From UBA8437 sp964646205 (GTDB lineage: Bacteria > Planctomycetota > Planctomycetia > Planctomycetales > Planctomycetaceae): a DNA stretch of 64,000 bases. A program made the position numbers and the translations under genes. Every line of letters starts with the position of its first letter. Position 1 is the stretch's first letter. The stretch lies in NCBI GenBank assembly GCA_964646205.1, contig CAZYAZ010000010.1:40296-104295 (forward strand). The letters run 5' to 3'. Positions 35,431-44,555 of the stretch are shown here, piece after piece. Under the pieces are notes generated by a model, which searched no databases, was not told the DNA's origin, and saw only the letters and a program-made list of their open reading frames with translations.

Positions 35431-37449
35431 ATGCCGCCGGAGGCGACTCTCAATTTGCGCGACGCTGCGGTGCGGTGGCGAGGCCTGTTGGTGCCCGCCG
35501 GCGTGGTGTCGTTGCTGCTGGTCATCATCATCCCGGTCCCTCCCGGACTGTTGGACCTGTTGCTCGCTGCCAGCATCACGCTCGCGGTGCTGGTGCTGCT
35601 GACAACCATCTATGTCGAACGTCCACTTGATTTCAGCGTTTTTCCCACGCTATTGCTCGGCGCGACCATGCTCCGGCTGGTCCTCAACTTCGCTTCCACC
35701 CGGCTGATCTTGACCAGGGCGCCCACCGACGGAATCGAAGCGGCAGGCGGCGTGATCAAGGCTTTCGGTGACTTTGTCACCGGCGGCCAGATCGCGGTCG
35801 GAGCCATTCTGTTTCTGATCCTGGTCGTCGTGCAATTCCTGGTCATCACCCGTGGTTCGAGCCGCATCAGCGAAGTGGCTGCCCGCTTCGCACTGGACGC
35901 CATGCCGGGTCGCCAGATGGCCATCGACTCGGACGTTGCGGCCGGATTGATCACCGGAGAAGAGGCCAGAATCCGTCGTGACGAACTCGGGAGCCAGGCC
36001 GACTTTTACGGGGCGATGGACGGAGCCGGAAAATTCGTTCGCGGTGACGCGATCGCTGGCATCGTGATCACACTGACCAATATCGCCGGGGGACTCTATG
36101 TCGGCATGGTCCAGGGAGGACTGCCACTGTCCCGTTCGGTCGACATCTTCACCCGACTGACGATCGGCGATGGGCTCGTGACACAGGTCCCCGCCCTGCT
36201 GCTCTCACTGGCCGCCGGGTTGATCGTGACCCGCTCCTCGAGCGATCGCCACCTGCCCCGCGCGATCGTGCAACAACTCTTCGGCCAGGCCGAGGTCCTG
36301 TTCCTGGCAGCGGGATTCCTGATCGTGCTGGCCCTGACCGGCCTGCCCAGCGTACCACTCGTCACTCTCGCCGGAATCTGCCTGGTCAGCGGCGTGGCAT
36401 TGTTTCGCCGACCAACTGGCCTCAGCACGGCCGACAACTCCACCTCGGACACTCCGCACAGTCACACAGCGCCACCCACACCAACCGCCAGCAAATCTCT
36501 CTCCGCCTCTCAGGGCGTCGCCAGCCCCTTCGTCGAACCGTTGGCACTCGAACTGGGCAGTGGGTTGCTGGGCCTGGCCCAGGGCCATGGCCTGGTCGAG
36601 CGGATCGGCGAGATTCGCGAGCAGGTGGCCCGTGAACTGGGCTTCCTGCTTCCGGAAGTCCTGATCCGCGACAACCTCGGTCTGCCCACCGACGGTTATC
36701 AGTTCACCTTGCGAGGCGCCCAGATCGCAGACGGTCGCGTGCAACCGACACATCCCGACGCCGCTCTCGGACTGCTCGAGCACCTCGGTCGGGTCGTTCG
36801 ACGTCATGCCACCGAGTTGCTGACACGCCAACAGGTCCACCGGCTGATCGACCGCTTGGCCGAACGGGCTCCTCGACTTGTCGAGGAACTGGTGCCCGCG
36901 GTCGTTCCCACATCACGATTGCATCGTGTGCTGGGCAACCTTCTGGCCGATGGAGTCCCGATCCGAGACCTCGAAACAATCCTGGAAACTCTCGGCGACC
37001 TGCTCCCCGCGAAAACCGACCCCGACCAACTGACCGAACTCGTGCGGCACCGCCTGGCCCGCTCCATCTGTGGACTCCATCGCGATGAGAAACGACGCCT
37101 GAAGGTGGTCACGCTTGATCCCGAACTCGAGGAAACCATCGAAGCCCATAGCAGATTTTCTGACGATGGGCTGCAGACCTGGCTGGCTCCCTGGCTGTCC
37201 GAACGACTCACCACCCACCTCGCGCAACGTTGCCAACGGCAGTCGTCCGACACGCCACCCGTCGTCGTCCTTTGTTCCAGTCCCCTGGCCCGGGCCTCGG
37301 TCAGCCGAATTCTCTGCGACCAGCAGCCACGTTTGATCGTGATGAGTGTCGAAGAGGTGTCCCGTGACACGCAGGTCGAATCGCTCGGACCACTGGCTAT
37401 CTCGCTCGAAGAACCCGCGTCCGGCACACAACGCCGCCTGGCCGCCTGA
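35431..37449 (+). CDS. flhA: Flagellar export gate protein FlhA
   Basis: The product is 672 residues (family about 690). ATG 35431 follows GGAGG by 5 nt. The N-terminal half is a multi-pass membrane domain, including STRLILTR, and carries the FHIPEP signature RISEVAARFALDAMPGRQMAID (about residues 146-167) with the conserved Asp of the proton-coupled gate. After a linker, the cytoplasmic FlhA-C domain starts near residue 355 and contains LRGAQIADGRV and the C-terminal export-chaperone docking region. FlhA is the main component of the flagellar type III export gate. First gene of flhA-flhF-flhG-fliA. Confidence 0.96.
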   Translation: MPPEATLNLRDAAVRWRGLLVPAGVVSLLLVIIIPVPPGLLDLLLAASITLAVLVLLTTIYVERPLDFSVFPTLLLGATMLRLVLNFASTRLILTRAPTDGIEAAGGVIKAFGDFVTGGQIAVGAILFLILVVVQFLVITRGSSRISEVAARFALDAMPGRQMAIDSDVAAGLITGEEARIRRDELGSQADFYGAMDGAGKFVRGDAIAGIVITLTNIAGGLYVGMVQGGLPLSRSVDIFTRLTIGDGLVTQVPALLLSLAAGLIVTRSSSDRHLPRAIVQQLFGQAEVLFLAAGFLIVLALTGLPSVPLVTLAGICLVSGVALFRRPTGLSTADNSTSDTPHSHTAPPTPTASKSLSASQGVASPFVEPLALELGSGLLGLAQGHGLVERIGEIREQVARELGFLLPEVLIRDNLGLPTDGYQFTLRGAQIADGRVQPTHPDAALGLLEHLGRVVRRHATELLTRQQVHRLIDRLAERAPRLVEELVPAVVPTSRLHRVLGNLLADGVPIRDLETILETLGDLLPAKTDPDQLTELVRHRLARSICGLHRDEKRRLKVVTLDPELEETIEAHSRFSDDGLQTWLAPWLSERLTTHLAQRCQRQSSDTPPVVVLCSSPLARASVSRILCDQQPRLIVMSVEEVSRDTQVESLGPLAISLEEPASGTQRRLAA

Positions 37450-37535
37450 ATTCACATCCCCCTCATCCAGACACAACATCCACCGGGTAGCGACCAACCG
37501 ACCTCCAGAACCCAACCCCGGCCGAAAGACGCGAA

Positions 37536-38795
37536 ATGACCGATCCCGACGTCAGGACCTACCGTGCCGCAACGATTCATGAGGCACTGCGTCTGCTCGA
37601 GAACGACCTGGGCCGTGATGCGGTCATCCTGCACACCCGCCAGATCGAAAAACGGGGCTGGCTGCCGTGGACACGGGTCCGGGAAGAGGTCGAAATCACA
37701 GCCGGCCTGGGCTGGACCGTCGCGCCCGCGATGGCTGCGACCACCAGCCCCAAGCCCGCGGTGGTTTTATTCGAAGACTCCTCCCAGTCGTCATTCAGGG
37801 ACACTCCGTCAGCCACCACTCTCTCCTCGGTGCCCCCGGCCGGCCCCGCGGAGTCCTTCACGCGGATGCCCCAGGAACTCACAACGGGGATGACTGATCG
37901 ACTCGCCAGTCTCGAAGAAAGATTCGCCCAACTCGACAGCAACTCGACATCGCCAAACGCAATGGTTCCGCCGGAACTCTTCGACCTCTACACCGAACTG
38001 GTGGATTCCGGACTCGAAGAGGCTCTCGCGCTGGAATTCGTTTTTGCCCTGAAACGTGAGGCGATCCCCGGTGAAATATCCGACCCGGCCCTGTGTCGGG
38101 CCCGACTGGTAAAAATGGTCGAGGACGAATTCGAGGCCGCCGCCTCGATCGCGGCGACACCGGGCCAGCGACGTGTGGTTGCACTGATCGGACCAACCGG
38201 GGTCGGCAAAACAACGACCATCGCCAAACTCGCGGCGAATCTCAAGTTGCGAGACGGCGTCCGCATGGGCCTGGTCACCGTCGACACGTATCGCATTGCC
38301 GCAGTCGAACAACTCAGGACCTATGCCGAGATCATCGACCTGCCGATGAAGGTGGTCACCACGTCGATGGAAATGAGACGGGCTTTGGACGAGTTCAGTG
38401 ATATGGACCTGGTGTTGATCGACACCGCCGGTCGCAGCCCACGTGACGAACTTCAAATCGGAGAACTCAAGAGCCTGCTGGCGGACGCCAAAGTCGACGA
38501 GGTTCACCTGGTGCTCAGTCTCACTGCCGGCCTCGAATTCCTCACCGCCACCGTTGAACACTTTTCCTCTGTCGGCACCAGTTCCCTGGTGCTGACGAAG
38601 CTGGACGAGGCCCAGGAACTGGGTGTGATGCTGAACCTGGCCCGACGTGTCGGGCTGCCGGTCAGCTACCTGACCACTGGACAGGATGTGCCCGACGATA
38701 TCGAACCGGCCGAGACTCAGCGAATGGCCCGACTGGTCCTGGGACAGGACCGGTTGCTGGCTCCCGGCACCGGATCGATGGAGGTCCAGCCATGA
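37536..38795 (+). CDS. flhF: Flagellar SRP-like GTPase FlhF
   Basis: The product is 419 residues. The N-terminal B domain starts YRAATIHEALRLLENDLG; the NG GTPase domain has GPTGVGKTTTIAKLAA (about 222), DTYRIAAVEQLRTYAEI (about 249), DTAGRSPRDELQ (about 295) and TKLDEAQELG (about 354). FlhF forms a GTP-dependent dimer and sets the site of flagellar assembly, commonly the cell pole. Overlaps flhG by ATGA. The low-complexity linker (about residues 60-120) is usual for the family. Confidence 0.95.
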   Translation: MTDPDVRTYRAATIHEALRLLENDLGRDAVILHTRQIEKRGWLPWTRVREEVEITAGLGWTVAPAMAATTSPKPAVVLFEDSSQSSFRDTPSATTLSSVPPAGPAESFTRMPQELTTGMTDRLASLEERFAQLDSNSTSPNAMVPPELFDLYTELVDSGLEEALALEFVFALKREAIPGEISDPALCRARLVKMVEDEFEAAASIAATPGQRRVVALIGPTGVGKTTTIAKLAANLKLRDGVRMGLVTVDTYRIAAVEQLRTYAEIIDLPMKVVTTSMEMRRALDEFSDMDLVLIDTAGRSPRDELQIGELKSLLADAKVDEVHLVLSLTAGLEFLTATVEHFSSVGTSSLVLTKLDEAQELGVMLNLARRVGLPVSYLTTGQDVPDDIEPAETQRMARLVLGQDRLLAPGTGSMEVQP

Positions 38796-39733
38796 CAACA
38801 CTCGACGGAGTGATCACCGAAACTCTCCATTCCGACCAGGCTCGCCGACTGCGAGGACTGGTTGAACAACGACAGCAACACCGACTCGCAGCCGACAACT
38901 CGACCACAACAACCGCCACGGTGATCGCAGTGACCAGTGGCAAGGGAGGTGTGGGCAAGAGCTGCCTGGCACTGAACCTGTCCATTGCCCTGGCACGACT
39001 CGATGTCCGCGTCGCGTTGCTGGACACCAGCCTCGGCCTGGGCCACCTCGACCTGATGTGTGGTCTCAATGGCTACTGGAACCTCGGTCACGTCCTGGCC
39101 GGAACTCGCCGCCTGCCCGAAATCACGCTCGAGGGTCCATCGGGGATTCACGTCATTCCCGGGGCCGGCCGTCTGTCCGAGTTCTCCGACGGGGACAAGC
39201 CCATCAATCCCGACGTCTCAGAACAACTCGTCTCGCTGGAAACCGAACACGATGTCCTGGTCCTCGACACCGGGCACCGGGAACATCCTTTCGTGGTCAA
39301 TTGCCTGTCCGCTTCCGACACGGTGCTGGTGGTGACCACCCCGGAACCGACTGCCCTCGCCGATGCCTACGCCACCTTCAAGGCGATGTCTCGTGGTGCC
39401 AGCGGGCACCTGCAGACGCTGGTCAATCGAGCCGAATCGGCCCGGGTTGCCGAAGAAATCCACCAACGACTGGTTCGAACGACGCGGATCTTTCTGGAGG
39501 CTGAACCTCCACTGGCGGGGTGGATTCCAGACGACCCCGAGATGGCTCAGGCAATCCACAACAGGACACCGCTGATGGACCAGGCTCCGGACAGCCCGGC
39601 CGGACGAGCCATCTCGCAACTCGCGGCACGACTGGTCTACCACTCACCGAAGAGCAGCGAATCCGTCCCGTTTTTTCAGCAACTCTTCAAATCCAATCAC
39701 CACCAGGACAGCACCCAGATTTCCACCAATTGA
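38792..39733 (+). CDS. flhG: FlhG/YlxH MinD-like ATPase
   Basis: The product is 313 residues, coupled to flhF by a 4-bp overlap. It carries the deviant Walker A motif SGKGGVGKSCLALNLS (about residue 48), the N-terminal helix of the type that stimulates FlhF (SDQARRLRGLVEQ), and Walker B VLVLDTG. FlhG antagonises FlhF to limit flagellar number. The switch segment reads LLDTSLGLGHLDL: the second Asp of the usual D-x-D pattern is Ser80, which is catalytic in MinD/FlhG. ATP binding is expected, but hydrolysis may be impaired or use another residue. Confidence 0.92.
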   Translation: MTTLDGVITETLHSDQARRLRGLVEQRQQHRLAADNSTTTTATVIAVTSGKGGVGKSCLALNLSIALARLDVRVALLDTSLGLGHLDLMCGLNGYWNLGHVLAGTRRLPEITLEGPSGIHVIPGAGRLSEFSDGDKPINPDVSEQLVSLETEHDVLVLDTGHREHPFVVNCLSASDTVLVVTTPEPTALADAYATFKAMSRGASGHLQTLVNRAESARVAEEIHQRLVRTTRIFLEAEPPLAGWIPDDPEMAQAIHNRTPLMDQAPDSPAGRAISQLAARLVYHSPKSSESVPFFQQLFKSNHHQDSTQISTN

Positions 39734-39902
39734 CCATCAACTCAAAAATCCACCAGACAAAAAATTAACTTCATGTTTCCAGCCACGGCAAGTCGATAAC
39801 ACCCGAGATGGGCGTCGTTGTTTCAGACGCGCTCTCGAGATGTTTTTGACCGCCAGGGCGATCGGTCGGAACCACAACCGACTTCAATTCACGGAGGAAT
39901 TC

Positions 39903-40682
39903 ATGGCGGTCAAGGCCATTGATCCGAAAGTCCAGCAACTCTGGATCGATTTCAAGCAGGACCAAACGGACCAGCATCTGCGCAATCGACTGATCGAACA
40001 GTACTACCAGTTGGTCAAGTACAACGCCGAACGCGTCTGGGCCAAGCTGCCCGAGGGCGTCGATCTCAACGACCTCATCTCGGCCGGCGTCTTCGGTCTG
40101 ATGGATGCCATCGAGGCATTCGATCTCAGCCGGGGAGTCAAGTTCGAAACCTATTGCGTCCCACGAATCCGTGGAGCAATGCTCGACGAACTCCGCATGA
40201 TGGACTGGGTTCCGCGGCTGGTCCGCAGCAAGGCCAGTAAGCTCGAGGCGGCACGCAAGCGAGCCCAATCCAAGACCGGACGACCGCCAACGGACAAGGA
40301 AATTGCCAAGGAGATGAAGCTCAACTCGGGCGAATTCCACAAGTTGAAGACCGAGGCCAATCCGGTCATCACCGTCAGTCTCAACAAGAAGTGGTACGAA
40401 ACGGACAGCTACAAGGATGTCCGAGAGGTCGACATCCTCGAGGACGGCAAGGGCGAGGACCCGACCAAGGACATCCAGAAAGAGGACCTGATGAAACTCG
40501 TCACGCGGGGACTCAACCGCAACGAGCGACTGATCATGATCCTCTACTACTACGAAGAACAGACGATGAAGGAGATCGGCGCCACGCTCGGACTCTCCGA
40601 GTCACGCGTCTCGCAGATGCACTCCAGCATCGTCGCCCGACTGCAGGGACAACTCAGGCAGCGACGACCCGAGTTTGCCTGA
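39903..40682 (+). CDS. fliA: Flagellar sigma factor sigma-28
   Basis: The product is 259 residues. ATG 39903 follows GGAGG by 5 nt. Region 2 (DLISAGVFGLMDAIEAFD, then SRGVKFETYCVPRIRGAMLD) directs -10 recognition and melting; region 3 (GRPPTDKEIAKEMKL) follows, and region 4 (TMKEIGATLGLSESRVSQMH) binds the -35. Family FliA/WhiG, controlling late flagellar genes. It closes the flhA-flhF-flhG-fliA cluster; the 169-bp gap before it may hold its own promoter, though none is clear to me. Convergent with queE. Confidence 0.95.
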   Translation: MAVKAIDPKVQQLWIDFKQDQTDQHLRNRLIEQYYQLVKYNAERVWAKLPEGVDLNDLISAGVFGLMDAIEAFDLSRGVKFETYCVPRIRGAMLDELRMMDWVPRLVRSKASKLEAARKRAQSKTGRPPTDKEIAKEMKLNSGEFHKLKTEANPVITVSLNKKWYETDSYKDVREVDILEDGKGEDPTKDIQKEDLMKLVTRGLNRNERLIMILYYYEEQTMKEIGATLGLSESRVSQMHSSIVARLQGQLRQRRPEFA

Positions 40683-40712
40683 AAGTGGCCAGGGGACTGA
40701 CCGGAGGACATG

Positions 40713-41393
40713 TCACGTCCCCGGTCGGTTGCCCCACAACTCGATATGCAAACGTGGCGAAACCCGCCACCCTCTTGACTCGGCCGCCTCACGGATCCAG
40801 CCAGCCCTCTCGGCAATCTGCTCGCTGGTGACGGCCTGTGGCATCAGCCACACCCGTCCGGGGTCCACCGCCGGAAATCGCTCGATGTAACGCTCGACAT
40901 CGGCCACGTCATGAGACTGATCGACAACGAATTTCAGTTGGTAATCGAAGTTCTCGATCCACCGCTGGATGACCTCGGCCGAATCCCGGGTCTCCTCGTG
41001 GCGAGCCGACCACACCGGATCATCAATCGGTGTTGAATTGGCGAGCTTGGGGCTGACCGACATCAGGTCGGCTGACACGGCGGCATCAACTGTACCAGCC
41101 GTCTCGATCGTCACCACAAATCCCCGGTCTTGCAGGGCTCGTGTCATCGGCACCACCCCGGGCTGCAACATCGGCTCACCGCCGGTCACCACCACGTGAG
41201 GACATTCAAGTTCGGACACCTCCTCGACCACCGCTTCCCAGTCGCGGTGGTCTCCACGAGGTCGCCAACTCGTCTCGGGCGTGTCACAGAACCAGCACCT
41301 GAGATTGCAGCCGCTGGTGCGCACGAACGCCGAGGGAATTCCTGAGAATCTCCCCTCGCCCTGGATCGATGCAAACACCTCTGCAATCCACAT
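40713..41393 (-). CDS. queE: 7-carboxy-7-deazaguanine synthase (radical SAM)
   Basis: The product is 226 residues. ATG 41393 is chosen over ATG 41408 because GGAGGTG precedes it by 6 nt. The QueE cluster motif is CNLRCWFC (Cys29, Cys33, Cys36; CX3CX2C), which binds the [4Fe-4S] cluster; IQGEGRFSG at the N-terminus and VVTGGEPMLQ bind SAM. It converts 6-carboxytetrahydropterin to 7-carboxy-7-deazaguanine in queuosine/preQ0 synthesis. It lies 21 nt downstream of queC in one operon. queD, queF and folE are not in the window. Confidence 0.96.
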   Translation of the reverse strand: MWIAEVFASIQGEGRFSGIPSAFVRTSGCNLRCWFCDTPETSWRPRGDHRDWEAVVEEVSELECPHVVVTGGEPMLQPGVVPMTRALQDRGFVVTIETAGTVDAAVSADLMSVSPKLANSTPIDDPVWSARHEETRDSAEVIQRWIENFDYQLKFVVDQSHDVADVERYIERFPAVDPGRVWLMPQAVTSEQIAERAGWIREAAESRGWRVSPRLHIELWGNRPGT

Positions 41394-41414
41394 GCCGCCC
41401 ACCTCCATCGTCCG

Positions 41415-42107
41415 CTATTGATAGCTCGCCGGATCCTCGGTCCCGGCCTCGGCAAACCCCTTCAGCCGCAACCGGCACGAATCGCACCGCCCACATGAAC
41501 GCCCCTTGAGATCGGGATCGTAACAACTGTGGGTCAAACCGTAATCCACTCCCAGAGTGATTCCCGTCGAGATAATCTCGGCCTTGGTCATCGCGATCAA
41601 TGGCGAATGGACCTCGAATTGTCCGGTTCCTTCCACACCCACCTGCGTGGCCAGGTTGGCCAACTCGGCAAATGCCTTGATGAACTCCGGGCGGCAATCG
41701 GGGTACCCGCTGTAATCGACCGCGTTGACACCAACAAACAGGTCGGTCGCTCCCAGTGTTTCAGCCCAACCCAGGGCCACGGCCAGGAAGATCGTGTTGC
41801 GGGCCGGCACGTATGTCACCGGGATCCCCTCCTCCATCTCCGCCTCGTCCCGATCCTTGGGCACAGCGATGTCGTCGGTCAGGGCCGACCCACCGAAGAC
41901 TCTCAGGTCCAGCGGAATCACCACGTGCTGCTCGACACCGCCCGCGGCCGCGACGTTCCCGGCGGCCTGGAGTTCGAACCGGTGCCGTTGACCGTAATCA
42001 AACGACAGCGCGTACGGCCGAAATCCCCGGTCATGGGCTATCGCCAGCACGGTCGCGGAATCCAGGCCACCACTGAGCAATACAACGGCCGGTCGGTTCG
42101 CCGACAT
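41415..42107 (-). CDS. queC: 7-cyano-7-deazaguanine (preQ0) synthase
   Basis: The product is 230 residues. The N-type PP-loop SGGLDS (residues 12-17) binds ATP, the core includes VPARNTIFLAVALGWAE, and the C-terminal zinc cysteines are in HSCYDPDLKGRSCGRCDSC. It forms preQ0 from 7-carboxy-7-deazaguanine and ammonia, acting directly after QueE. First gene of queC-queE, divergent from argH across 177 bp. I saw no preQ1-riboswitch pattern upstream. Confidence 0.96.
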   Translation of the reverse strand: MSANRPAVVLLSGGLDSATVLAIAHDRGFRPYALSFDYGQRHRFELQAAGNVAAAGGVEQHVVIPLDLRVFGGSALTDDIAVPKDRDEAEMEEGIPVTYVPARNTIFLAVALGWAETLGATDLFVGVNAVDYSGYPDCRPEFIKAFAELANLATQVGVEGTGQFEVHSPLIAMTKAEIISTGITLGVDYGLTHSCYDPDLKGRSCGRCDSCRLRLKGFAEAGTEDPASYQ

Positions 42108-42179
42108 CCCCTCGCTCCCCTTTCAATCCTCTCAATCCCACCCAATCTTACAGATCCTTCGTTCACCAAACACCGCTGG

Positions 42180-42209
42180 TTGACCCTCCCCGGGAACGAC
42201 GTCTAGAGT
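42180..42209 (+). promoter_or_regulatory. Candidate argH promoter
   Basis: TTGACC (42180-42185), 18-bp spacer, TAGAGT (42204-42209), 75 nt before the argH start. A moderate match resembling the candidate before the kinase operon. Confidence 0.3.
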
Positions 42210-42284
42210 GGATTGTTGGCCCGGGCAGCACGCCAGAACGGATAGAACGCTCGGGAGACGTGAATTGATAGGAGAGATCAGCCG

Positions 42285-43667
42285 GTGGCTGAGAAACCCT
42301 GGGGCGGACGATTCGACGGCGAGACAGACCCTCGCGTCGAGGCGTTCACCGAGTCCATCAGTTTTGACCATCGCCTGGCCGCGGTCGACGTCCGTGGTTC
42401 GCAAGCGCACGCGCGGATGTTGGCCACTGCTGGACTCCTCACCGAAATCGAACGCGATGCAATCGTCGACGAACTCGATGTGATCCTCTCGGAAATCACC
42501 TCCGGAAACTTCGCCTTCCACGTCGAACTCGAAGATGTGCACATGCACATCGAGTCGGCCTTGATCGAACGTCTCGGCGACATCGGCCGCAAGTTGCACA
42601 CCGCCCGCAGCCGAAACGACCAGGTCTCGACCGACCTGAAACTCTACGTCCGGGACAGTATCGACACGATCGACGGGTTGCTGCTGGAACTGCAACGTGC
42701 CTTCGTGTCGCGAAGCGAGACCGACCTCGCGGTGATCCTGCCGGCCTACACGCACCTGCAAAGGGCTCAACCGGTCCAGGCCATCCAGTACTGGCTGGCC
42801 TACTGTGAGAAATTCGGACGAGATCGTGGCCGGCTGGCCGACTGTCGCCAACGGCTCAACCTCTCGCCCCTGGGAGCCGCCGCCCTGGCGGGAACCAGCC
42901 TGCCGATCGACCGGGAACAAACAGCCAACGACCTGGGCTTTGACGGCCCGGCGGGAAACAGCCTGGACATTTCCAGTGACCGCGACTTCCTGGTCGAATT
43001 CACCTCGGCACTGGCCCTGGTGGCGATCCATCTGAGCGGTTGGGCCGAGGAGTGGATCCTGTGGTGTTCGACCGAGTTCGACATGATCAGCCTGCCGGAC
43101 GCCTACACGACCGGCAGTTCGATCATGCCACAGAAGCGGAACCCCGATGTGCTCGAGTTGATCCGTGGAAAATCGGCACGGGTGATTGCCGCCACCAACC
43201 AGTTGATGGTACTGCTCAAGGGCCTGCCATTGGCCTACAACCGCGACCTCCAGGAAGACAAGATTGCTGTCTTTGACGCGATCGACACCACGGTGGCCTG
43301 CCTGGAACTGGCTCCGGCCATTGTCAACACCGCGCGGCTGAACACCGACTCGATCGCCGAACGTCTGGAGGATGGATTCCTGGACGCCACCGCGTTGATG
43401 GAGTACCTGATCCGGCTGCAGGTCCCAATGAGAACCGCTCACGAAACCGTCGGCCGTTTGGTGGCTCGCTGTGAGTCGGATGGCCTCAAACTGGCCGATT
43501 TGACGTTGGAACAGTTCCAGGAAATCCACGCATCGATCGACGAATCGATATTCGACGTGCTGGGAACAGCCAACGCTGTGGCGATCCTGAGCAGCCAGGG
43601 CTCGGGTGGTCCCGATCCGGTGTCCAACTCGCTGGCCCATTGGCAGCAGACGCTGGGCCTCGACTGA
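42285..43667 (+). CDS. argH: Argininosuccinate lyase
   Basis: The product is 460 residues from GTG 42285 with GGAGAG 8 nt upstream. It splits argininosuccinate to arginine and fumarate, the last step of arginine synthesis. Family blocks: KPWGGRFDGETDPRVEAFT, VHMHIESALIERLGDIGRK, TARSRNDQVSTDLKLYVRD, THLQRAQPVQA (catalytic His region), and the fumarase-superfamily signature GSSIMPQKRNPD (about residue 277) with the catalytic serine. Followed 19 bp later by truA. Confidence 0.97.
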   Translation: MAEKPWGGRFDGETDPRVEAFTESISFDHRLAAVDVRGSQAHARMLATAGLLTEIERDAIVDELDVILSEITSGNFAFHVELEDVHMHIESALIERLGDIGRKLHTARSRNDQVSTDLKLYVRDSIDTIDGLLLELQRAFVSRSETDLAVILPAYTHLQRAQPVQAIQYWLAYCEKFGRDRGRLADCRQRLNLSPLGAAALAGTSLPIDREQTANDLGFDGPAGNSLDISSDRDFLVEFTSALALVAIHLSGWAEEWILWCSTEFDMISLPDAYTTGSSIMPQKRNPDVLELIRGKSARVIAATNQLMVLLKGLPLAYNRDLQEDKIAVFDAIDTTVACLELAPAIVNTARLNTDSIAERLEDGFLDATALMEYLIRLQVPMRTAHETVGRLVARCESDGLKLADLTLEQFQEIHASIDESIFDVLGTANAVAILSSQGSGGPDPVSNSLAHWQQTLGLD

Positions 43668-43686
43668 GCCCCGGGGACACACCGCC

Positions 43687-44520
43687 ATGCGCAACATCCG
43701 CCTGAGGTTGGCCTACGATGGGACCGCTTATGTCGGCTGGCAGGTGCAGCCCAACGGTCCGAGTGTGCAATCGTGTCTTGAGACGGCGATCGAGAAATTG
43801 ACCGGCACAGCCACGCGGGTCACCGCCGCCGGCCGTACCGACTCGGGCGTACACGCGGTTGGCCAGGTCGCCAACTTCACCACCAACTCGGACATCCCCT
43901 GCAGCAACATCCTCTCGGGCCTGCAACATTTCCTTCCCGACGACATCGTGGTCGTCGAGGCCGACGAGGTCGGAGAAGAATTCCATTCGAACTACGCGGC
44001 ACTCGGCAAGTGGTACCGCTATGTGATCCACAACGCCCGGCCGCGGCATCCGTTCCTGGATCGCTACGCCTGGCAATACGAAGCCGACCTGGATATCCAG
44101 GCCATGCGAGAAGCAGCCCGACGACTGATCGGGACGCACGACTTCCGGGCCTTCGAAACCCAACACCCAAACCGGGCCACCAGCGTGCGCACCATTCGCC
44201 AACTGGATGTTGCCCGCCACGACCAGTTCAGCACCTGGTCGCTGTGGCCAGTTCGCGATGAGGCTCCCGCTGGTGATGGACCGTTCGTCTGGATCGACAT
44301 CGCCGCCGATGGGTTCCTCTACAACATGGTCCGCGCGATCACGGGAACGCTCGTCCAGGTGGGCCGTGGCCGCATGACGGCTGACGAATTGACCGACGTG
44401 CTGGCCACCGGCACCCGCGACGATGCAGGCGAAACGGCTCCGGCGTGTGGCCTGTACCTGATGCAGGTCGAGTATGATGCAGCCGTCACGCCGGTCGTCA
44501 TGCCCACCGATCACTCCTGA
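43687..44520 (+). CDS. truA: tRNA pseudouridine(38-40) synthase
   Basis: The product is 277 residues from ATG 43687. The catalytic Asp52 lies in AAGRTDSGVHAVGQV, with LAYDGTAYVGWQVQPN at the N-terminus and DGFLYNMVRAITGTLVQVG at the C-terminus, all hallmark TruA segments. It makes pseudouridine at positions 38-40 of the tRNA anticodon arm. It sits between argH and a glycosyltransferase, probably co-transcribed. Confidence 0.96.
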   Translation: MRNIRLRLAYDGTAYVGWQVQPNGPSVQSCLETAIEKLTGTATRVTAAGRTDSGVHAVGQVANFTTNSDIPCSNILSGLQHFLPDDIVVVEADEVGEEFHSNYAALGKWYRYVIHNARPRHPFLDRYAWQYEADLDIQAMREAARRLIGTHDFRAFETQHPNRATSVRTIRQLDVARHDQFSTWSLWPVRDEAPAGDGPFVWIDIAADGFLYNMVRAITGTLVQVGRGRMTADELTDVLATGTRDDAGETAPACGLYLMQVEYDAAVTPVVMPTDHS

Positions 44521-44555
44521 CACTCCCAGCCCGCTCCACCGCAAACCCACCTCCC

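Noticed and set aside
40692..40722. GGGGAC/GTCCCC pair between fliA and queE as bidirectional terminator
   Set aside because: Six-bp stem, long loop, no T-tract, and one arm lies inside queE.
42108..42284. preQ1 riboswitch upstream of queC
   Set aside because: No C-rich loop followed by an A-rich tail with a matching pseudoknot was visible in the 177-bp divergent region.
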